NCBI GenBank assembly: GCA_964550795.1
Contig: CAZKBH010000012.1
Span: 33,136 to 97,135, forward strand
DNA length: 64,000 bases
Direction of reading: 5' to 3'
Source: M3007 sp964550795
GTDB taxonomy: Bacteria > Bacteroidota > Bacteroidia > Chitinophagales > Saprospiraceae
Shown here: piece by piece, positions 8,971 to 18,398 of the stretch
Numbering within the stretch: position 1 is the stretch's first letter
Layout of the letters: every line of letters begins with the position of its first letter
The notes under the pieces: generated by a model
What the model was told of the DNA's origin: nothing
The model's input: the letters and a program-made list of their open reading frames with translations, nothing else
Database searches by the model: none
Made by a program: the position numbers and the translations under genes

Positions 8971-10008
8971 ATGAAAGTCAAACAAATTCTTTTTTCTTTC
9001 CTAGCAGCAACGTTTATGTTCTCCGCTTGTGGCGAAGACGACTGCTGCGAACAAGTACCAACCACCGTGTTCGACAAGGGCATTTTCGTGGTGAACGAAG
9101 GCCCTTTTGGTGGCACGGGTACCATCAGTTGGCACAACCCGGATACGGGTGAAACGCAGGATTCCCTCTTCGAAAAAGCCAATAATGGCGCAGTACTTGG
9201 GCAATATGTTCAATCGCTCACGTTTCACAACGGTAAGGGTTACATCGTGGTTAACGGCGCCAATCGGGTGGTTGTGGTGGATGCGGAAACCTTTCAGTTT
9301 CTGGATACCATTGGTGGACTTGCCCTGCCTCGCTACTTTTTGCCGCTCGACGACAATACCGCTTACATCAGCCAATGGGGGCTGGATGGCCTTACGGGCA
9401 GTGTAGTAAAAGTGGATTTAAATACCAATTCGGTTATAAAAACCATACCAACAGGGCTTGGTGCAGAGAAAATGCTGCGTACCGCAGATCGGGTTTATGT
9501 AGCCAATTCTGGTGGATTCGGACAAGATGCTTCCATTACGGAAATCCTCACCGCCAACGATCAAGTCCAGATCAAACCGATTCCAACGGGCAAAAACCCT
9601 TCTACGCTTGCCTGGCACGACCAAAAATTATATTACCTCTGCAAAGGGTATTTTTTGGATTCAAATCCGATTGGGTGGCTTAATTTCGACGCAAACGCTG
9701 GACCCGGTCTGGAGGTGCCTTCCTATTCAGATGATCTTCAAGTAAATCCCGACAATGGTGATTTGTTTTTCATCGGCGGCGGGAATGTTTACCATGGCAA
9801 TGCCTCCAATTTGGAAGGTTCACTTTCCATTTTGTTTGTACAATCTGCCTATGGATTAGGTTTTGATTCAGCACAAAACCTGCTCTACTGCGCAGATGCA
9901 AAAGATTTTGCCAGCGCGGGTGAAGTAGTAGTTTATACAACCGGCGGTACCCAAACGAGCCGGTTTCGATGCGGCATTGCACCGGGAGAGGTTTTGATAG
10001 TCAAGTAG
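8971..10008 (+). CDS. BtuG-like surface lipoprotein, DUF5074/YncE-type beta-propeller
   Basis: The 345-residue product begins with a lipoprotein signal (FMFSAC, Cys at residue 20) and then shows the DUF5074 propeller pattern: GIFVVNEGPFG, LGQYVQSLTFHNGKGYIVVNGANRVVVVD, LPRYFLPLDDNTAYISQWG and further blade repeats. In Bacteroides, proteins of this family (BtuG) sit on BtuB and bind vitamin B12 with extreme affinity. The cobalamin riboswitch directly upstream strongly supports a B12-capture role. No btuB, btuF, btuC or btuD is adjacent, so the receptor partner must be elsewhere or the protein acts alone. The start at 8971 gives a proper lipobox. Confidence 0.85.
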   Translation: MKVKQILFSFLAATFMFSACGEDDCCEQVPTTVFDKGIFVVNEGPFGGTGTISWHNPDTGETQDSLFEKANNGAVLGQYVQSLTFHNGKGYIVVNGANRVVVVDAETFQFLDTIGGLALPRYFLPLDDNTAYISQWGLDGLTGSVVKVDLNTNSVIKTIPTGLGAEKMLRTADRVYVANSGGFGQDASITEILTANDQVQIKPIPTGKNPSTLAWHDQKLYYLCKGYFLDSNPIGWLNFDANAGPGLEVPSYSDDLQVNPDNGDLFFIGGGNVYHGNASNLEGSLSILFVQSAYGLGFDSAQNLLYCADAKDFASAGEVVVYTTGGTQTSRFRCGIAPGEVLIVK

Positions 10009-10017
10009 TTACAACAC

Positions 10018-10072
10018 AGATTGGGTTGTAGCGCTAAAACGGGGGCGCACGAATTTATCTACAACCCAATCT
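10018..10072 (+). terminator. 13-bp inverted repeat after the BtuG-like gene
   Basis: AGATTGGGTTGTA at 10018-10030 pairs exactly with its complement at 10060-10072 around a 29-nt loop. The position just after a stop codon suggests transcript termination or 3'-end protection. Confidence 0.5.
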
Positions 10073-10100
10073 ATTATATCGTTACTTAAAAAGCAGACGC

Positions 10101-10108
10101 TAACTTTG
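10101..10108 (+). promoter_or_regulatory. Bacteroidetes-type -7 box
   Basis: TAACTTTG fits TAnnTTTG and lies just before the lipoprotein gene at 10113, which would therefore have a very short leader. Confidence 0.45.
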
Positions 10109-10112
10109 CGGC

Positions 10113-10646
10113 ATGAAATACACCATTTTATTCATCGCTTGTCTTGGTTTGGTTTCAGCGTGTTCGGAGGCCCCCAAAACACCCGGCAACAATCCTCAAA
10201 AGACCAATTACACGACTTTTAAATTTGAGGAAAAACCAGATACGGATGTTTTTGATGCCTATGCCAATTGGTGTAATGCCTCCAGTTCAGGAGAAACAGC
10301 ACTCGTTGGCGCGGATCCAAAAAATTACAACAGGCGTGTGTTTACACTCAATCATCAACCTACCCGAATTTTTGTGGATCAAGGCAATTCAACCGCCTCT
10401 TTCCTGTTAATCCACACTGGAGGCCAGGTGAAAGTTTTAACCAGTGATAACCTTCCAACCTGCCTTTCCAACAAGGTGAATTTTCAGGCTGCTCCAGACG
10501 GGCTTTCATTCCGTTATGACAACCGCCAAAACATTTCATTTGATGTTTATGTGCAGGAATTACCAAGTGGCGTACAAATTGCCTTGGATTTGCCAACTGG
10601 CGGAGCACATGGACTGAGTGTGGTCCGATGTTTAACCTGCAATTAG
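10113..10646 (+). CDS. Lipoprotein of unknown function
   Basis: The 177-residue product has a lipobox (LVSAC, Cys at residue 17) followed by a Pro/Thr/Asn-rich linker and a domain with four further Cys (WCNASSS, LPTCLS, VVRCLTCN at the very C-terminus). I do not recognise the family. Two small lipoproteins of similar size follow each other here (this gene and the one at 10805), each with its own upstream gap, so they are likely separate transcripts. The Cys pairs suggest disulfide-stabilised folding outside the inner membrane. Confidence 0.75.
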   Translation: MKYTILFIACLGLVSACSEAPKTPGNNPQKTNYTTFKFEEKPDTDVFDAYANWCNASSSGETALVGADPKNYNRRVFTLNHQPTRIFVDQGNSTASFLLIHTGGQVKVLTSDNLPTCLSNKVNFQAAPDGLSFRYDNRQNISFDVYVQELPSGVQIALDLPTGGAHGLSVVRCLTCN

Positions 10647-10804
10647 TATATTCAATTGATAGTCAAGGTATTTTAAATAATTTGGAAATGGCATAAATAC
10701 TTGTTTGGGTATTCTTATCATTTTCTATGCATACTTTGCCATTTTAAATCGTGTTTTTAAAAAACCATTTTGCCCCGAAGAATCGGGGTTATTCCTTTGT
10801 TTTT

Positions 10805-11269
10805 ATGACAAAATTCTCGCCTTTTTTCGCTGTTTTTGTGCTGTTGACAATTGTTTCCTGCGAACCTTCATCGGATCCAAAGAAGCCTAAACCACCTGAA
10901 CAAGCTGAACTTGCCGCTAAATCTTCAGCACCCGACCCCAACGATCTGCTCAAAACCTTGCAAGGGCTGTGGCAGAGCGAACAAGACCCCAGCTACACCC
11001 TCGAAATTGCGGATACGCAGGTTCGCCATTTGAACAATGGACAACTGACTTATCAAAGCATGATAGAAGTGGATGGCGCTTGCACAAGTCCGGTATGCAA
11101 ACCGGATGGCGTAGATACCTCCGATGGCTGGTGTTTTACTGAAATGACCATCGAAAAGGGGAAATATAAGGCCCAATGCAATTTTGTGACCCTTTGCGAT
11201 CCAACAAGGCTTCAGTACCGATCGCTTGACGGGACAGGTGCGGGGCTTTCCTTTAAAAAAATTCAATAG
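10805..11269 (+). CDS. Small lipoprotein of unknown function
   Basis: Starting at ATG 10805 the 154-residue product has a short signal with lipobox TIVSC (Cys near residue 18), a Pro/Lys-rich linker and a globular domain beginning LLKTLQGLWQSEQDPSYTLEIA. The phrase GLWQSEQDPSYTLEI resembles small lipocalin-like or DUF-type domains that describe a baseline plus deviation, but I cannot assign a family. Cys pairs lie at DGACTSPVC and later. The longer frame from 10751 would put the lipobox too far inside, so the later start is preferred. Confidence 0.75.
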   Translation: MTKFSPFFAVFVLLTIVSCEPSSDPKKPKPPEQAELAAKSSAPDPNDLLKTLQGLWQSEQDPSYTLEIADTQVRHLNNGQLTYQSMIEVDGACTSPVCKPDGVDTSDGWCFTEMTIEKGKYKAQCNFVTLCDPTRLQYRSLDGTGAGLSFKKIQ

Positions 11270-11312
11270 GTAAATTCGGCGGGGGTACTCTTGGGCGTTT
11301 TACATTCGCAGC

Positions 11313-12305
11313 GTGAATTACCCCCTCGCGTTCATCCGGATGCTCCGGCTACCCAATCTGCTCATTGTGTTTCTGACGCAATTTGTGCCCTATTGGTTTG
11401 CCCTTCGCCCGGCTTTGCTTAAAGCGGGAGGAATTCCGCTGCTCACGGAACACAGCTTCGGCCTCATTGCCGCGGCTACCGTGCTTACCACGCTCGCGGG
11501 GTACATCCTCAATGATTATTACGACCGCGACATTGATGCCATGAACAAGCCCAAGCGAGCAGTTTGGGGGCGATTATTACCACCCTCTTTTGCTTTGTTT
11601 TTGTACGCTATTGTGGTGGGGGCTGCGCACTGGTTTGCCTTTAAGATTGATCAGACGCTACGCCCGCATGATCACTGGCCGATGTGGGTATTTCCAGGTA
11701 TTTCGTTTTTACTTTTTTTGTACGCCTGGGTTTTTAAGTGCACCGCGGTCATGGGCAACTTGCTCGTATCCTTTTTATGCGCCCTGGTGCCGATTGTGAT
11801 ACTGCTACCCGAGCAACGAGCGATATGGTTGACTTCTTTTGTGGATTCAGACATTGTGCATCAAGCAGTTGCGTTGGTTTGGCTGTACGCGCTTTTTGCA
11901 TTTTTGTCTAATCTTTTACGCGAGCAGATCAAGGATTTGGAAGACTTTCAGGGAGATGCATCCTGTGGTTGCAACACGCTGGCCGTGCTTAAAGGACCAC
12001 GTTTTGCGAAAAAACCCGCAGGGATGACGGGACTGATCTTGACCGTTTTTATTGGTTTTTTGCTCGTGTTTTGGTATCAAACAGCTGCCCCAGATTGGCA
12101 GGTTGGCGCAGGCGTTTTGTTGCTGTTCGTACCCGCATTGGCGACTACACTAATCCTGTATTGGGCCAAAGGAAAACCTGATTTTTCACGCGCCAGTATT
12201 TTGGTTAAAATTGTGATGTTTGCGGGCGTTTTTCTGCTGCTCCGAACTTGGCCAGAGGATATTGTGGGTGCAGCACAGGCTTATTTCACCGCTTTTCAAA
12301 AATGA
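11313..12305 (+). CDS. UbiA-family membrane prenyltransferase
   Basis: The 330-residue protein has about eight hydrophobic helices and the first Asp-rich motif NDYYDRDIDAMNKP (residues 67-80), with a second one near residue 205 (IKDLEDFQGD). UbiA enzymes transfer prenyl chains onto aromatic or lipid acceptors in menaquinone, heme or ether-lipid synthesis; the closest type is the geranylgeranylglycerol-phosphate/UbiA group common in Bacteroidetes, but the substrate cannot be read from sequence. The start is GTG 11313, or ATG 11340 nine codons later. The TGA stop overlaps the ATG of maf (ATGA), so the two genes are translationally coupled. Confidence 0.88.
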   Translation: MNYPLAFIRMLRLPNLLIVFLTQFVPYWFALRPALLKAGGIPLLTEHSFGLIAAATVLTTLAGYILNDYYDRDIDAMNKPKRAVWGRLLPPSFALFLYAIVVGAAHWFAFKIDQTLRPHDHWPMWVFPGISFLLFLYAWVFKCTAVMGNLLVSFLCALVPIVILLPEQRAIWLTSFVDSDIVHQAVALVWLYALFAFLSNLLREQIKDLEDFQGDASCGCNTLAVLKGPRFAKKPAGMTGLILTVFIGFLLVFWYQTAAPDWQVGAGVLLLFVPALATTLILYWAKGKPDFSRASILVKIVMFAGVFLLLRTWPEDIVGAAQAYFTAFQK

Positions 12306-12874
12306 GGATGTTTAACCGCCCACTTATATTGGCTTCTAAAAGCCCCCGTCGCAGCCAACTTTTGCACGAAGCGGGTTTTGATTTTACCGTTCAAACCTTC
12401 GATGTAGACGAGTCATTTCCACCCGATATGCCGCCCGAAGAAGTAGCTCCCTGGTTGGCACAACGCAAAGCCGAAGCAGCCAGGCATCTGATCCATTCCA
12501 ACGAAATCATTTTAGCCGCCGATTCGGTGGTGATTCTGGATGGAAAAATTTACAACAAACCGGCAGACTACGCTGAGGCGTTCAGCATGATTCGGGCACT
12601 TTCGGGGAAACAACACACCGTCATCACAGGCGTTTGTCTATTGTCGAAAGAAAAAGAACAAGTGCTTGCAGGCGTCACAAAAGTCTGGTTTTCAACCCTT
12701 TCGGACGAAGAAATTGATTATTACATCCAAACCTGTGCCCCTTTCGACAAAGCAGGCTCCTATGGCGCGCAGGATTGGATCGGGCACTGCAAAATCACCC
12801 GGATCGAAGGAACTTTCCAGAATGTAATGGGGCTTCCCGTGGATTTGGTGTATGCTGCTTTGCAGCAATTTTAA
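12302..12874 (+). CDS. maf: Maf family nucleoside triphosphate pyrophosphatase
   Basis: The 190-residue product has the family start LILASKSPRRSQLL (residues 8-21), the core ILAADSVVILDGKIYNKP and the C-terminal region DKAGSYGAQDWIG. Maf proteins hydrolyse non-canonical or pyrimidine nucleoside triphosphates (dTTP, UTP or modified bases) to monophosphates and pyrophosphate. ATG 12302 overlaps the stop of the UbiA gene, and the glycosyltransferase gene follows after six bases, giving a three-gene operon. Which of the Maf subgroups it belongs to is not decided here. Confidence 0.92.
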   Translation: MRMFNRPLILASKSPRRSQLLHEAGFDFTVQTFDVDESFPPDMPPEEVAPWLAQRKAEAARHLIHSNEIILAADSVVILDGKIYNKPADYAEAFSMIRALSGKQHTVITGVCLLSKEKEQVLAGVTKVWFSTLSDEEIDYYIQTCAPFDKAGSYGAQDWIGHCKITRIEGTFQNVMGLPVDLVYAALQQF

Positions 12875-12880
12875 CCGAAC

Positions 12881-13978
12881 ATGACTATCCTCTTCACCGT
12901 CACCAACGACCTTACGTACGACCAACGGATGCAACGCATCTGTGGCACTTTGGCGGACAATGGCCATTCGGTGACGCTTGTGGGGCGCATGCTTCCGGGC
13001 TCTATTCCCTTGGAAACCAATACGTTTGCTCAAAAACGTTTGCACTGTTTTTTCCAGAAAGGCTTTTTGTTTTATGCCGAATACAACCTGCGCCTGTTCT
13101 TTTTTTTGCTTTTCGCTCAATATGACGCGGTGTGTTCCATTGACCTCGATACGCTCTGCGCCGGATGTATGGCGAGTTTAATCCGAGGAAAAAAGCGCGT
13201 CTTTGATGCGCACGAATATTTTACAGAAGTGCCAGAGGTCGTTCATCGTCCCATGGTTCGTTTTTTTTGGGGTTTGGTGGCCAAGTTCTGCTTGCCATTT
13301 TACAAATTTGCCTACACCGTGGGGCCTGCATTGGCCAAAATTTTTAAGGAGCAATACGGAATTCCGTTCGAGGTGGTGCGCAATGTTCCCATGCCAATCA
13401 AATCTGCTTCGATTGTCCAGGCTACGATGCCCAAAACAATCCTGTATCAGGGTGCGCTCAACGAAGGACGAGGAATTGAAGCCTTGATAGATGCCATGCA
13501 ATACCTTGATAATGTGCAACTTGTACTCGCCGGCGAAGGGGATTTATCCAAAAAGTTGCGCCAAAGAGCTAAGGACTTAGAACTTGGAGATCGCGTGTTG
13601 TTTCTAGGCTTTGTCAAGCCAGCGGACTTACCCGAAATTACTGCAAAGGCATGGCTCGGGGTGAATCTTTTGGAAAATCGGGGTCAGTCGTACTACTACT
13701 CTTTGGCCAACAAATTTTTTGACTGCGTGCAGGCGACTGTGCCGGTTTTGACCATGGATTTTCCAGAGTACCGGGCCATGAACGCACAATATGAAGTAGC
13801 AGTACTCTTGTCAGAACTCAGCACCGAAAGCGTTGTGCAAGCCGTACAAAACCTGCTGAATGGCGCTGAATTATACAAAAAATTGAAGCAAAACTGTTTG
13901 ATAGCCGGTCAGGAATGGCATTGGGAGCAAGAACAAAAAAGGCTGTTGGAAATTTGGAAAAGGGTTGAACTTTCATAA
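12881..13978 (+). CDS. Glycosyltransferase family 4-like protein
   Basis: The 365-residue product has an N-terminal Rossmann-like half (FTVTNDLTYDQRMQRICGTLADNGHSVTLVGR) and a C-terminal GT-B half with LYQGALNEGRGIEALIDAM and the nucleotide-sugar region FLGFVKPADLPEITAKAWLGVNLLEN; each motif is described by its key residues. It is predicted to transfer a sugar from a nucleotide donor at the cytoplasmic face of the membrane. It is the third gene of the ubiA-maf-GT operon. Donor and acceptor are unknown. The C-terminal Glu-rich helix is usual for the group. Confidence 0.85.
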   Translation: MTILFTVTNDLTYDQRMQRICGTLADNGHSVTLVGRMLPGSIPLETNTFAQKRLHCFFQKGFLFYAEYNLRLFFFLLFAQYDAVCSIDLDTLCAGCMASLIRGKKRVFDAHEYFTEVPEVVHRPMVRFFWGLVAKFCLPFYKFAYTVGPALAKIFKEQYGIPFEVVRNVPMPIKSASIVQATMPKTILYQGALNEGRGIEALIDAMQYLDNVQLVLAGEGDLSKKLRQRAKDLELGDRVLFLGFVKPADLPEITAKAWLGVNLLENRGQSYYYSLANKFFDCVQATVPVLTMDFPEYRAMNAQYEVAVLLSELSTESVVQAVQNLLNGAELYKKLKQNCLIAGQEWHWEQEQKRLLEIWKRVELS

Positions 13979-13985
13979 CCTAAGA

Positions 13986-14050
13986 ATGTGTGGTTCGAAT
14001 GTACTACCACATTGATTATCAGGAGCTGTGCCAAATTTTTCTGAACACGC
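13986..14050. repeat. Dispersed intergenic repeat, copy 1
   Basis: This segment shares ordered blocks (GTGTGG, CTACCAC-ATTGATTAT, GTGCCA, TTTCTGAACAC) with 47426-47497. No coding frame is plausible. It sits in the gap after the glycosyltransferase gene. Confidence 0.5.
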
Positions 14051-14162
14051 GCAAAATTGCCCATGGAAGACAGAACCCCCGGTAAAACCTTTTGTTTGAT
14101 TTATTAGCAGGTAGATTTGCCCTTGATTTCAAAAAACTGCCATCCTTTACTGTTCCTGTTTG

Positions 14163-16556
14163 ATGATTAACCTACTCAGATTTTCGCTGGGCGCTTCGCT
14201 CCTGCTTTTTGCGCAAATTTCGTTCGCGCAACTCCAAAATACAAACCTGCAACTCCGTTCCACCATGGATTTTCCCGGCCAGACGCTCGCAAATGTGTGC
14301 GGATACTGGCAAAATGGGAAAGAATATGCCTTATTAGGAGGCTCACTGGGAATGATTATCGTGGATATCACCAATCCCGATGCACCGCAACAAATTGTAC
14401 AAATTCCGGGGCCAAACGACCTTTGGAAAGAAATTAAGGTTTACGAGCACTACGCCTACATCACCACTGAAGGTGGAGGTGGCTTGCAAATAGTAGATTT
14501 GAGTGATCTTCCTAGCCCAAATTTGAATTACTATTCCTACCTGGGAGACGGCGCAATTGCGGGAGATCTTAACAAAATCCACGCCTTGCACATTGACGTC
14601 ACAAAGGGTTTTCTCTACACTTTTGGGGGTGATTTGGCACCCGGCGGGGCCAAAATATTCGATTTGAAGCCCAATCCATATACGCCCAAATTCGTGGGTA
14701 GATTTGAGCAAGAGGGGTATATCCATGATGGCTACGTGGACAATGATACCTTGTATGCTTGCCATATCTTTGGAGGATTTATGTCGGTAGTGGACATGAC
14801 CAACAAATTGAATCCGGTTGTATTGGGCACCGTGACAACGCCCGCCAGATTTACCCACAATGCCTGGATTACCGACGATCGGAAACACGTACTTACGACT
14901 GACGAAGCTGCACCTTCTTTTCTCACCTCCTATGATGTCAGTGATCCGTCGGATATCCGTGAATTGGACCGGCTTTCGCCCAACAACGGAAATGGTACTT
15001 ATGTGCATAATACGCACATTCTCAACGATTATGCGGTCACTTCCTGGTACACCAGTGGGGTCCTGATTGTGGATGCGCACCGGCCTCAAAATCTGGTTAC
15101 GGTGGCGCAATTTGATACCTATGCAGGCAATGCGCTCGAATTTGATGGATGCTGGGGCGTATTTCCTTATTTCCCATCGGGCAACATCATCGCCTCGGAT
15201 ATTGAACCCGGGCAATTGACGGTATTAACCCCCACGTACAAGCGCGCCTGCTATCTGGAGGGTAAAATCACGAATGGCTGCAATGGGATTCCTATGCTTG
15301 GCGCTACCATTCGAATCAATGGTGGAACAGCTCCACAGAAAATCGTAACAACTTCAGCAAACGGACTTTACCGGACCGGATTGGTAACACCGGGAAATTT
15401 CACCGTTACCATCTCTGCACCCGGCTTTATAAGCCAAACCCTTCCCATTTCTATGGAAACGGGCGTCGTAACCGAATTAAACCTGACCCTCGAAGCTGGG
15501 CCTGTTTTTGAAGCAATGGGCATTGTAACTGAACTGGGCTCCAACATCCCCCTTCCCAACACCGAAGTGGCATTGAATAGCAGTCTGGTTTCTTTTAAAG
15601 TGATTACAAATGCGTTGGGCCAATTTAATCTGGGATGTGTGCCTGTGGCCAACTATACCGCTGTGGCAGGCAAGTGGGGCTATTTTGTGAGCGAAACACC
15701 GGTCAATCAAAATGGTCTCACGGAGGTTAAACTCTTACCTGGATATTACGACGACTTTGCGACCGACCTTGGTTGGACCACCAGCAGCGCAGCGTCTTCC
15801 GGCGACTGGGAGCGTGGCGAGCCAAGAGGTACTTTTTGGCAAGGACAACTAGCAAACCCTGATTCTGATGCCAGTGTGGACGATAATGATTTTTGTTATG
15901 TCACAGGGAATGGTGGTGGCCAGGCTGGATCCGACGATATCGACGATGGTGCTGTTAGCCTCATCAGTCCGGTCATGAAACTTGCGGCATTCCCCGATGC
16001 CGTGTTATCGTTCTATTATTGGTTTTTCAATGATGGTGGTACGGGTGGTACGCTGCCCAACGACAGACTTCAAGTCAATCTTTTAAATGGCAATCAAACC
16101 ATCCCCCTGGTTACCATTACTGAATCCCAGAGCGCATGGCGGTATTCTGGCGAAATTCACTTAAAGGATTTTCTGCCTATTTTGAGCGACAACCTGCGTG
16201 TTCAGTTCATAGCACGCGACGACAATCCCGGCCACCTGGTAGAGGCTGCGGTAGATGTATTCAGTGTGGTACCGGAAATCGTTACGTCCACGGCCAATTT
16301 GGATGACAAGGCTTTTTTGACGGTATCACCCAATCCTTCCAGTTCGCAATTTGTGATTGATTACACCTGGGAAAGTGCCACGGAGAACCCAGTTTTGGAG
16401 GTTTACAATATGCTCGGTCAGGTTGTATTATCGCAGACCATGGCTTCCAAAACCGGCCTATTTAGTTGTGGCAATAACTGGACCACCGGGGTGTATTTCG
16501 CCCAATTACGCAGCGAAGGACGCAGTAGTGAGACCTTTAAGATGATTAAACAATAA
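14163..16556 (+). CDS. LVIVD-repeat surface protein with type A type IX sorting domain
   Basis: The 797-residue product has a signal peptide (ISFAQ), then LVIVD beta-propeller repeats typical of the choice-of-anchor-B family (GLQIVDLSD, AKIFDL, MSVVDMT, GVLIVDAHRP), two carboxypeptidase-regulatory-like domains (around residues 360-520, for example GATIRINGGTAP and TEVALNSSLVSF), a jelly-roll region and a C-terminal sorting tail of the SPNPSSSQFVID...LEVYNMLGQVV...GVYFAQL type. Such tails direct secretion and anchoring by the type IX system. Function of the propeller is unknown. ATG 14163 is preferred to the in-frame TTG three bases earlier. Confidence 0.88.
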   Translation: MINLLRFSLGASLLLFAQISFAQLQNTNLQLRSTMDFPGQTLANVCGYWQNGKEYALLGGSLGMIIVDITNPDAPQQIVQIPGPNDLWKEIKVYEHYAYITTEGGGGLQIVDLSDLPSPNLNYYSYLGDGAIAGDLNKIHALHIDVTKGFLYTFGGDLAPGGAKIFDLKPNPYTPKFVGRFEQEGYIHDGYVDNDTLYACHIFGGFMSVVDMTNKLNPVVLGTVTTPARFTHNAWITDDRKHVLTTDEAAPSFLTSYDVSDPSDIRELDRLSPNNGNGTYVHNTHILNDYAVTSWYTSGVLIVDAHRPQNLVTVAQFDTYAGNALEFDGCWGVFPYFPSGNIIASDIEPGQLTVLTPTYKRACYLEGKITNGCNGIPMLGATIRINGGTAPQKIVTTSANGLYRTGLVTPGNFTVTISAPGFISQTLPISMETGVVTELNLTLEAGPVFEAMGIVTELGSNIPLPNTEVALNSSLVSFKVITNALGQFNLGCVPVANYTAVAGKWGYFVSETPVNQNGLTEVKLLPGYYDDFATDLGWTTSSAASSGDWERGEPRGTFWQGQLANPDSDASVDDNDFCYVTGNGGGQAGSDDIDDGAVSLISPVMKLAAFPDAVLSFYYWFFNDGGTGGTLPNDRLQVNLLNGNQTIPLVTITESQSAWRYSGEIHLKDFLPILSDNLRVQFIARDDNPGHLVEAAVDVFSVVPEIVTSTANLDDKAFLTVSPNPSSSQFVIDYTWESATENPVLEVYNMLGQVVLSQTMASKTGLFSCGNNWTTGVYFAQLRSEGRSSETFKMIKQ

Positions 16557-16570
16557 TTGCTTAAAGTGCC

Positions 16571-17419
16571 CTAAGGCCGCTTACGCAAAACCACCCCTTT
16601 GCCCACACTTCGGTTAGTCCAGCCAAACAAATTACGGTCCAACCAAAGCAAAAAATCGGTTACAAAAACCAGCCAAGGCTCGCCTGTGGAGGCAGGTCGA
16701 ATTTTTAAACCACCTTCCGTATCGGAGGTCACGTTGCCTGCATTTTTTTTGAAAACACTTTGCGCCAGCCCGGTCCAATAGACCTCCAAAATGCCGACCA
16801 AATGCCGACTAAGTCCTTGAAATTCAACTACTTCCAGGTCGGCGCCGGCAACCCATTTGTTAAGATCTGCCGATCCAATCAGGTAATCATGGCCAAAAGC
16901 GTAGGCACCCTGTGATATGAGGTTTTCTTTCTTTTCGACCTTGCCAAACCACTGCCACAGACGGTTCACCGGGTCATAGGTGAAGGGGAATTCGCGACTC
17001 GGGAAAGTCATGATAGCTACGCCACCTGGACGGAGCACGCGCGCAATTTCCTGCACCATTTTTTCGGGCTGCCCCACGTGCTCTATCACTTCACAGGAAA
17101 CCAAAAGATCAAAACTGGCGCTAGGGTAGGAGAGGGCAAGCGCGTTATTTGTTTCGTATCGAAGATTGGCAACATCTGCGTTGAGTTGGCGGGCATGGGC
17201 CAGATCTTCTTCGTTTACATCACATCCTATCAGTTGCTGGCAATGTTTGGCAATCATCCGATCATAATCGCCTTCGCCAGTACCCAGGTTTAGGGCGGAT
17301 TCCAGGACATTGGGAGTACTTGCGTCTCCGTTCAGGCGAATCGGCGCATAGGTTTCCAAGCGTTTTTTGACAAAAAGGTAGCGGTTCCGGAAGCTTGGGA
17401 AGAGAAATTTGAAATTCAT
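16571..17419 (-). CDS. Class I SAM-dependent methyltransferase
   Basis: The 282-residue product has the SAM-binding motif I LNLGTGEGDYD, then CDVNEEDL, ASFDLLVSCEVIEHV and VLRPGGVAIMTFP, which together define the class I methyltransferase fold (UbiE/Coq5-like). The N-terminus starts with SFRNRYLFVKKRLETYAP, which suggests a preceding helical cap. The substrate is unknown; similar genes in Bacteroidetes lie among surface-glycan genes. Convergent with the LVIVD gene (14-base gap). ATG 17419 is chosen over the TTG one codon earlier. Confidence 0.87.
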   Translation of the reverse strand: MNFKFLFPSFRNRYLFVKKRLETYAPIRLNGDASTPNVLESALNLGTGEGDYDRMIAKHCQQLIGCDVNEEDLAHARQLNADVANLRYETNNALALSYPSASFDLLVSCEVIEHVGQPEKMVQEIARVLRPGGVAIMTFPSREFPFTYDPVNRLWQWFGKVEKKENLISQGAYAFGHDYLIGSADLNKWVAGADLEVVEFQGLSRHLVGILEVYWTGLAQSVFKKNAGNVTSDTEGGLKIRPASTGEPWLVFVTDFLLWLDRNLFGWTNRSVGKGVVLRKRP

Positions 17420-17503
17420 CAAAGGAGATAAAACGGTGAACGAAAGGAGCGTTTTTAGAAGAGATGTGCCACACCTCCTTGAGCATAAAAAAGTTGTTTA
17501 GAC

Positions 17504-18235
17504 TCAATTGCAGGGCCAGACATAATCGGACAATGGCCAACTTTTTCCTTGAAACGAGAAATGCCACCATTCCGTTCGGATGCCTTTTAAACCAACGGCC
17601 GCGAGGGTTTCCCGCAACAACTTTCTATTTTCCAATACTTTTTTAGGTAAAGTCAGGTTGTCCGTGTGGGCTTCGCGGCCAAAAAAATCATACGCGGTGC
17701 CCATATCAAGTTCTTTCCCGCTGGCATCCACGATGGTAAGATCCACGGCTGCCCCCCGCGAGTGCATAGAGCCTTTTGCAGGCGGGGTAACATAATTTGG
17801 ATCCGGTACCTTATCCCAGAGCCGCTGTTGATAGGGCCTGGGGCGGTAGCAGTCGAACATTTTTAAGCCCATCCCTTTGGCTTTCAAGGTTTTATGTGCT
17901 TTCACAACGGCCTCAGCGACTTCTGGCCGAAGCAAACATCGCGCACAGTCGTAAATTTTAGATTGGGTAAAATTATCTTCCGTCGCGTATTTAATATCAA
18001 GTCGGATGCTAGGATCGAGGGTGCTGACATCCAAAAATCCTTTATGCGCTTGCGTCTGTTGCCCGGAAAAATTAGGAGACACGGCGTCTGAATGGCTGGG
18101 AGGTGGTGCCGACTTCGTACGATCGGATGTTACCACAGGTACTGTGGACTTGTTTATCTCCTCATTTTGACTCACCGATGGTTGGTTGCTACAAGCAATG
18201 GCAAGCAGCACGATCAGGTAGGAATGTTGTCGCAT
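17504..18235 (-). CDS. VanX-type D-Ala-D-Ala dipeptidase lipoprotein (M15D)
   Basis: Starting at ATG 18235, the 243-residue product has a lipobox (LLAIAC, Cys 15) and a catalytic domain with zinc-ligand motifs SMHSRGAAVDLT (SxHxxGxAxD) and EWWHF near the C-terminus. Enzymes of this family cleave D-Ala-D-Ala dipeptides, here in the periplasm, probably for recovery of wall fragments rather than vancomycin resistance since no van regulatory genes are present. The stop is TGA. The longer frame to 18295 has no signal peptide at its start and is not favoured. Confidence 0.9.
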   Translation of the reverse strand: MRQHSYLIVLLAIACSNQPSVSQNEEINKSTVPVVTSDRTKSAPPPSHSDAVSPNFSGQQTQAHKGFLDVSTLDPSIRLDIKYATEDNFTQSKIYDCARCLLRPEVAEAVVKAHKTLKAKGMGLKMFDCYRPRPYQQRLWDKVPDPNYVTPPAKGSMHSRGAAVDLTIVDASGKELDMGTAYDFFGREAHTDNLTLPKKVLENRKLLRETLAAVGLKGIRTEWWHFSFQGKSWPLSDYVWPCN

Positions 18236-18398
18236 AAAAGAATAGTTTGGCTGCAAAATTACTTTTTGTGCCCGGATTGAGTGCTGCTTTCGCACATAGT
18301 TACCAGATTTGAAGGATAATTTTTGATTTGGGGCGATTAAGACTCAACGAAAGCACTTCGTTTGCGTTTATGCACTTCGTCTTCCAACAGGATAAAAC

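Noticed and set aside
17504..18235. Vancomycin resistance determinant
   Set aside because: Only a VanX-type dipeptidase with a lipoprotein signal is present; there is no vanH, vanA-type ligase or vanRS, and such dipeptidases occur in ordinary wall recycling.
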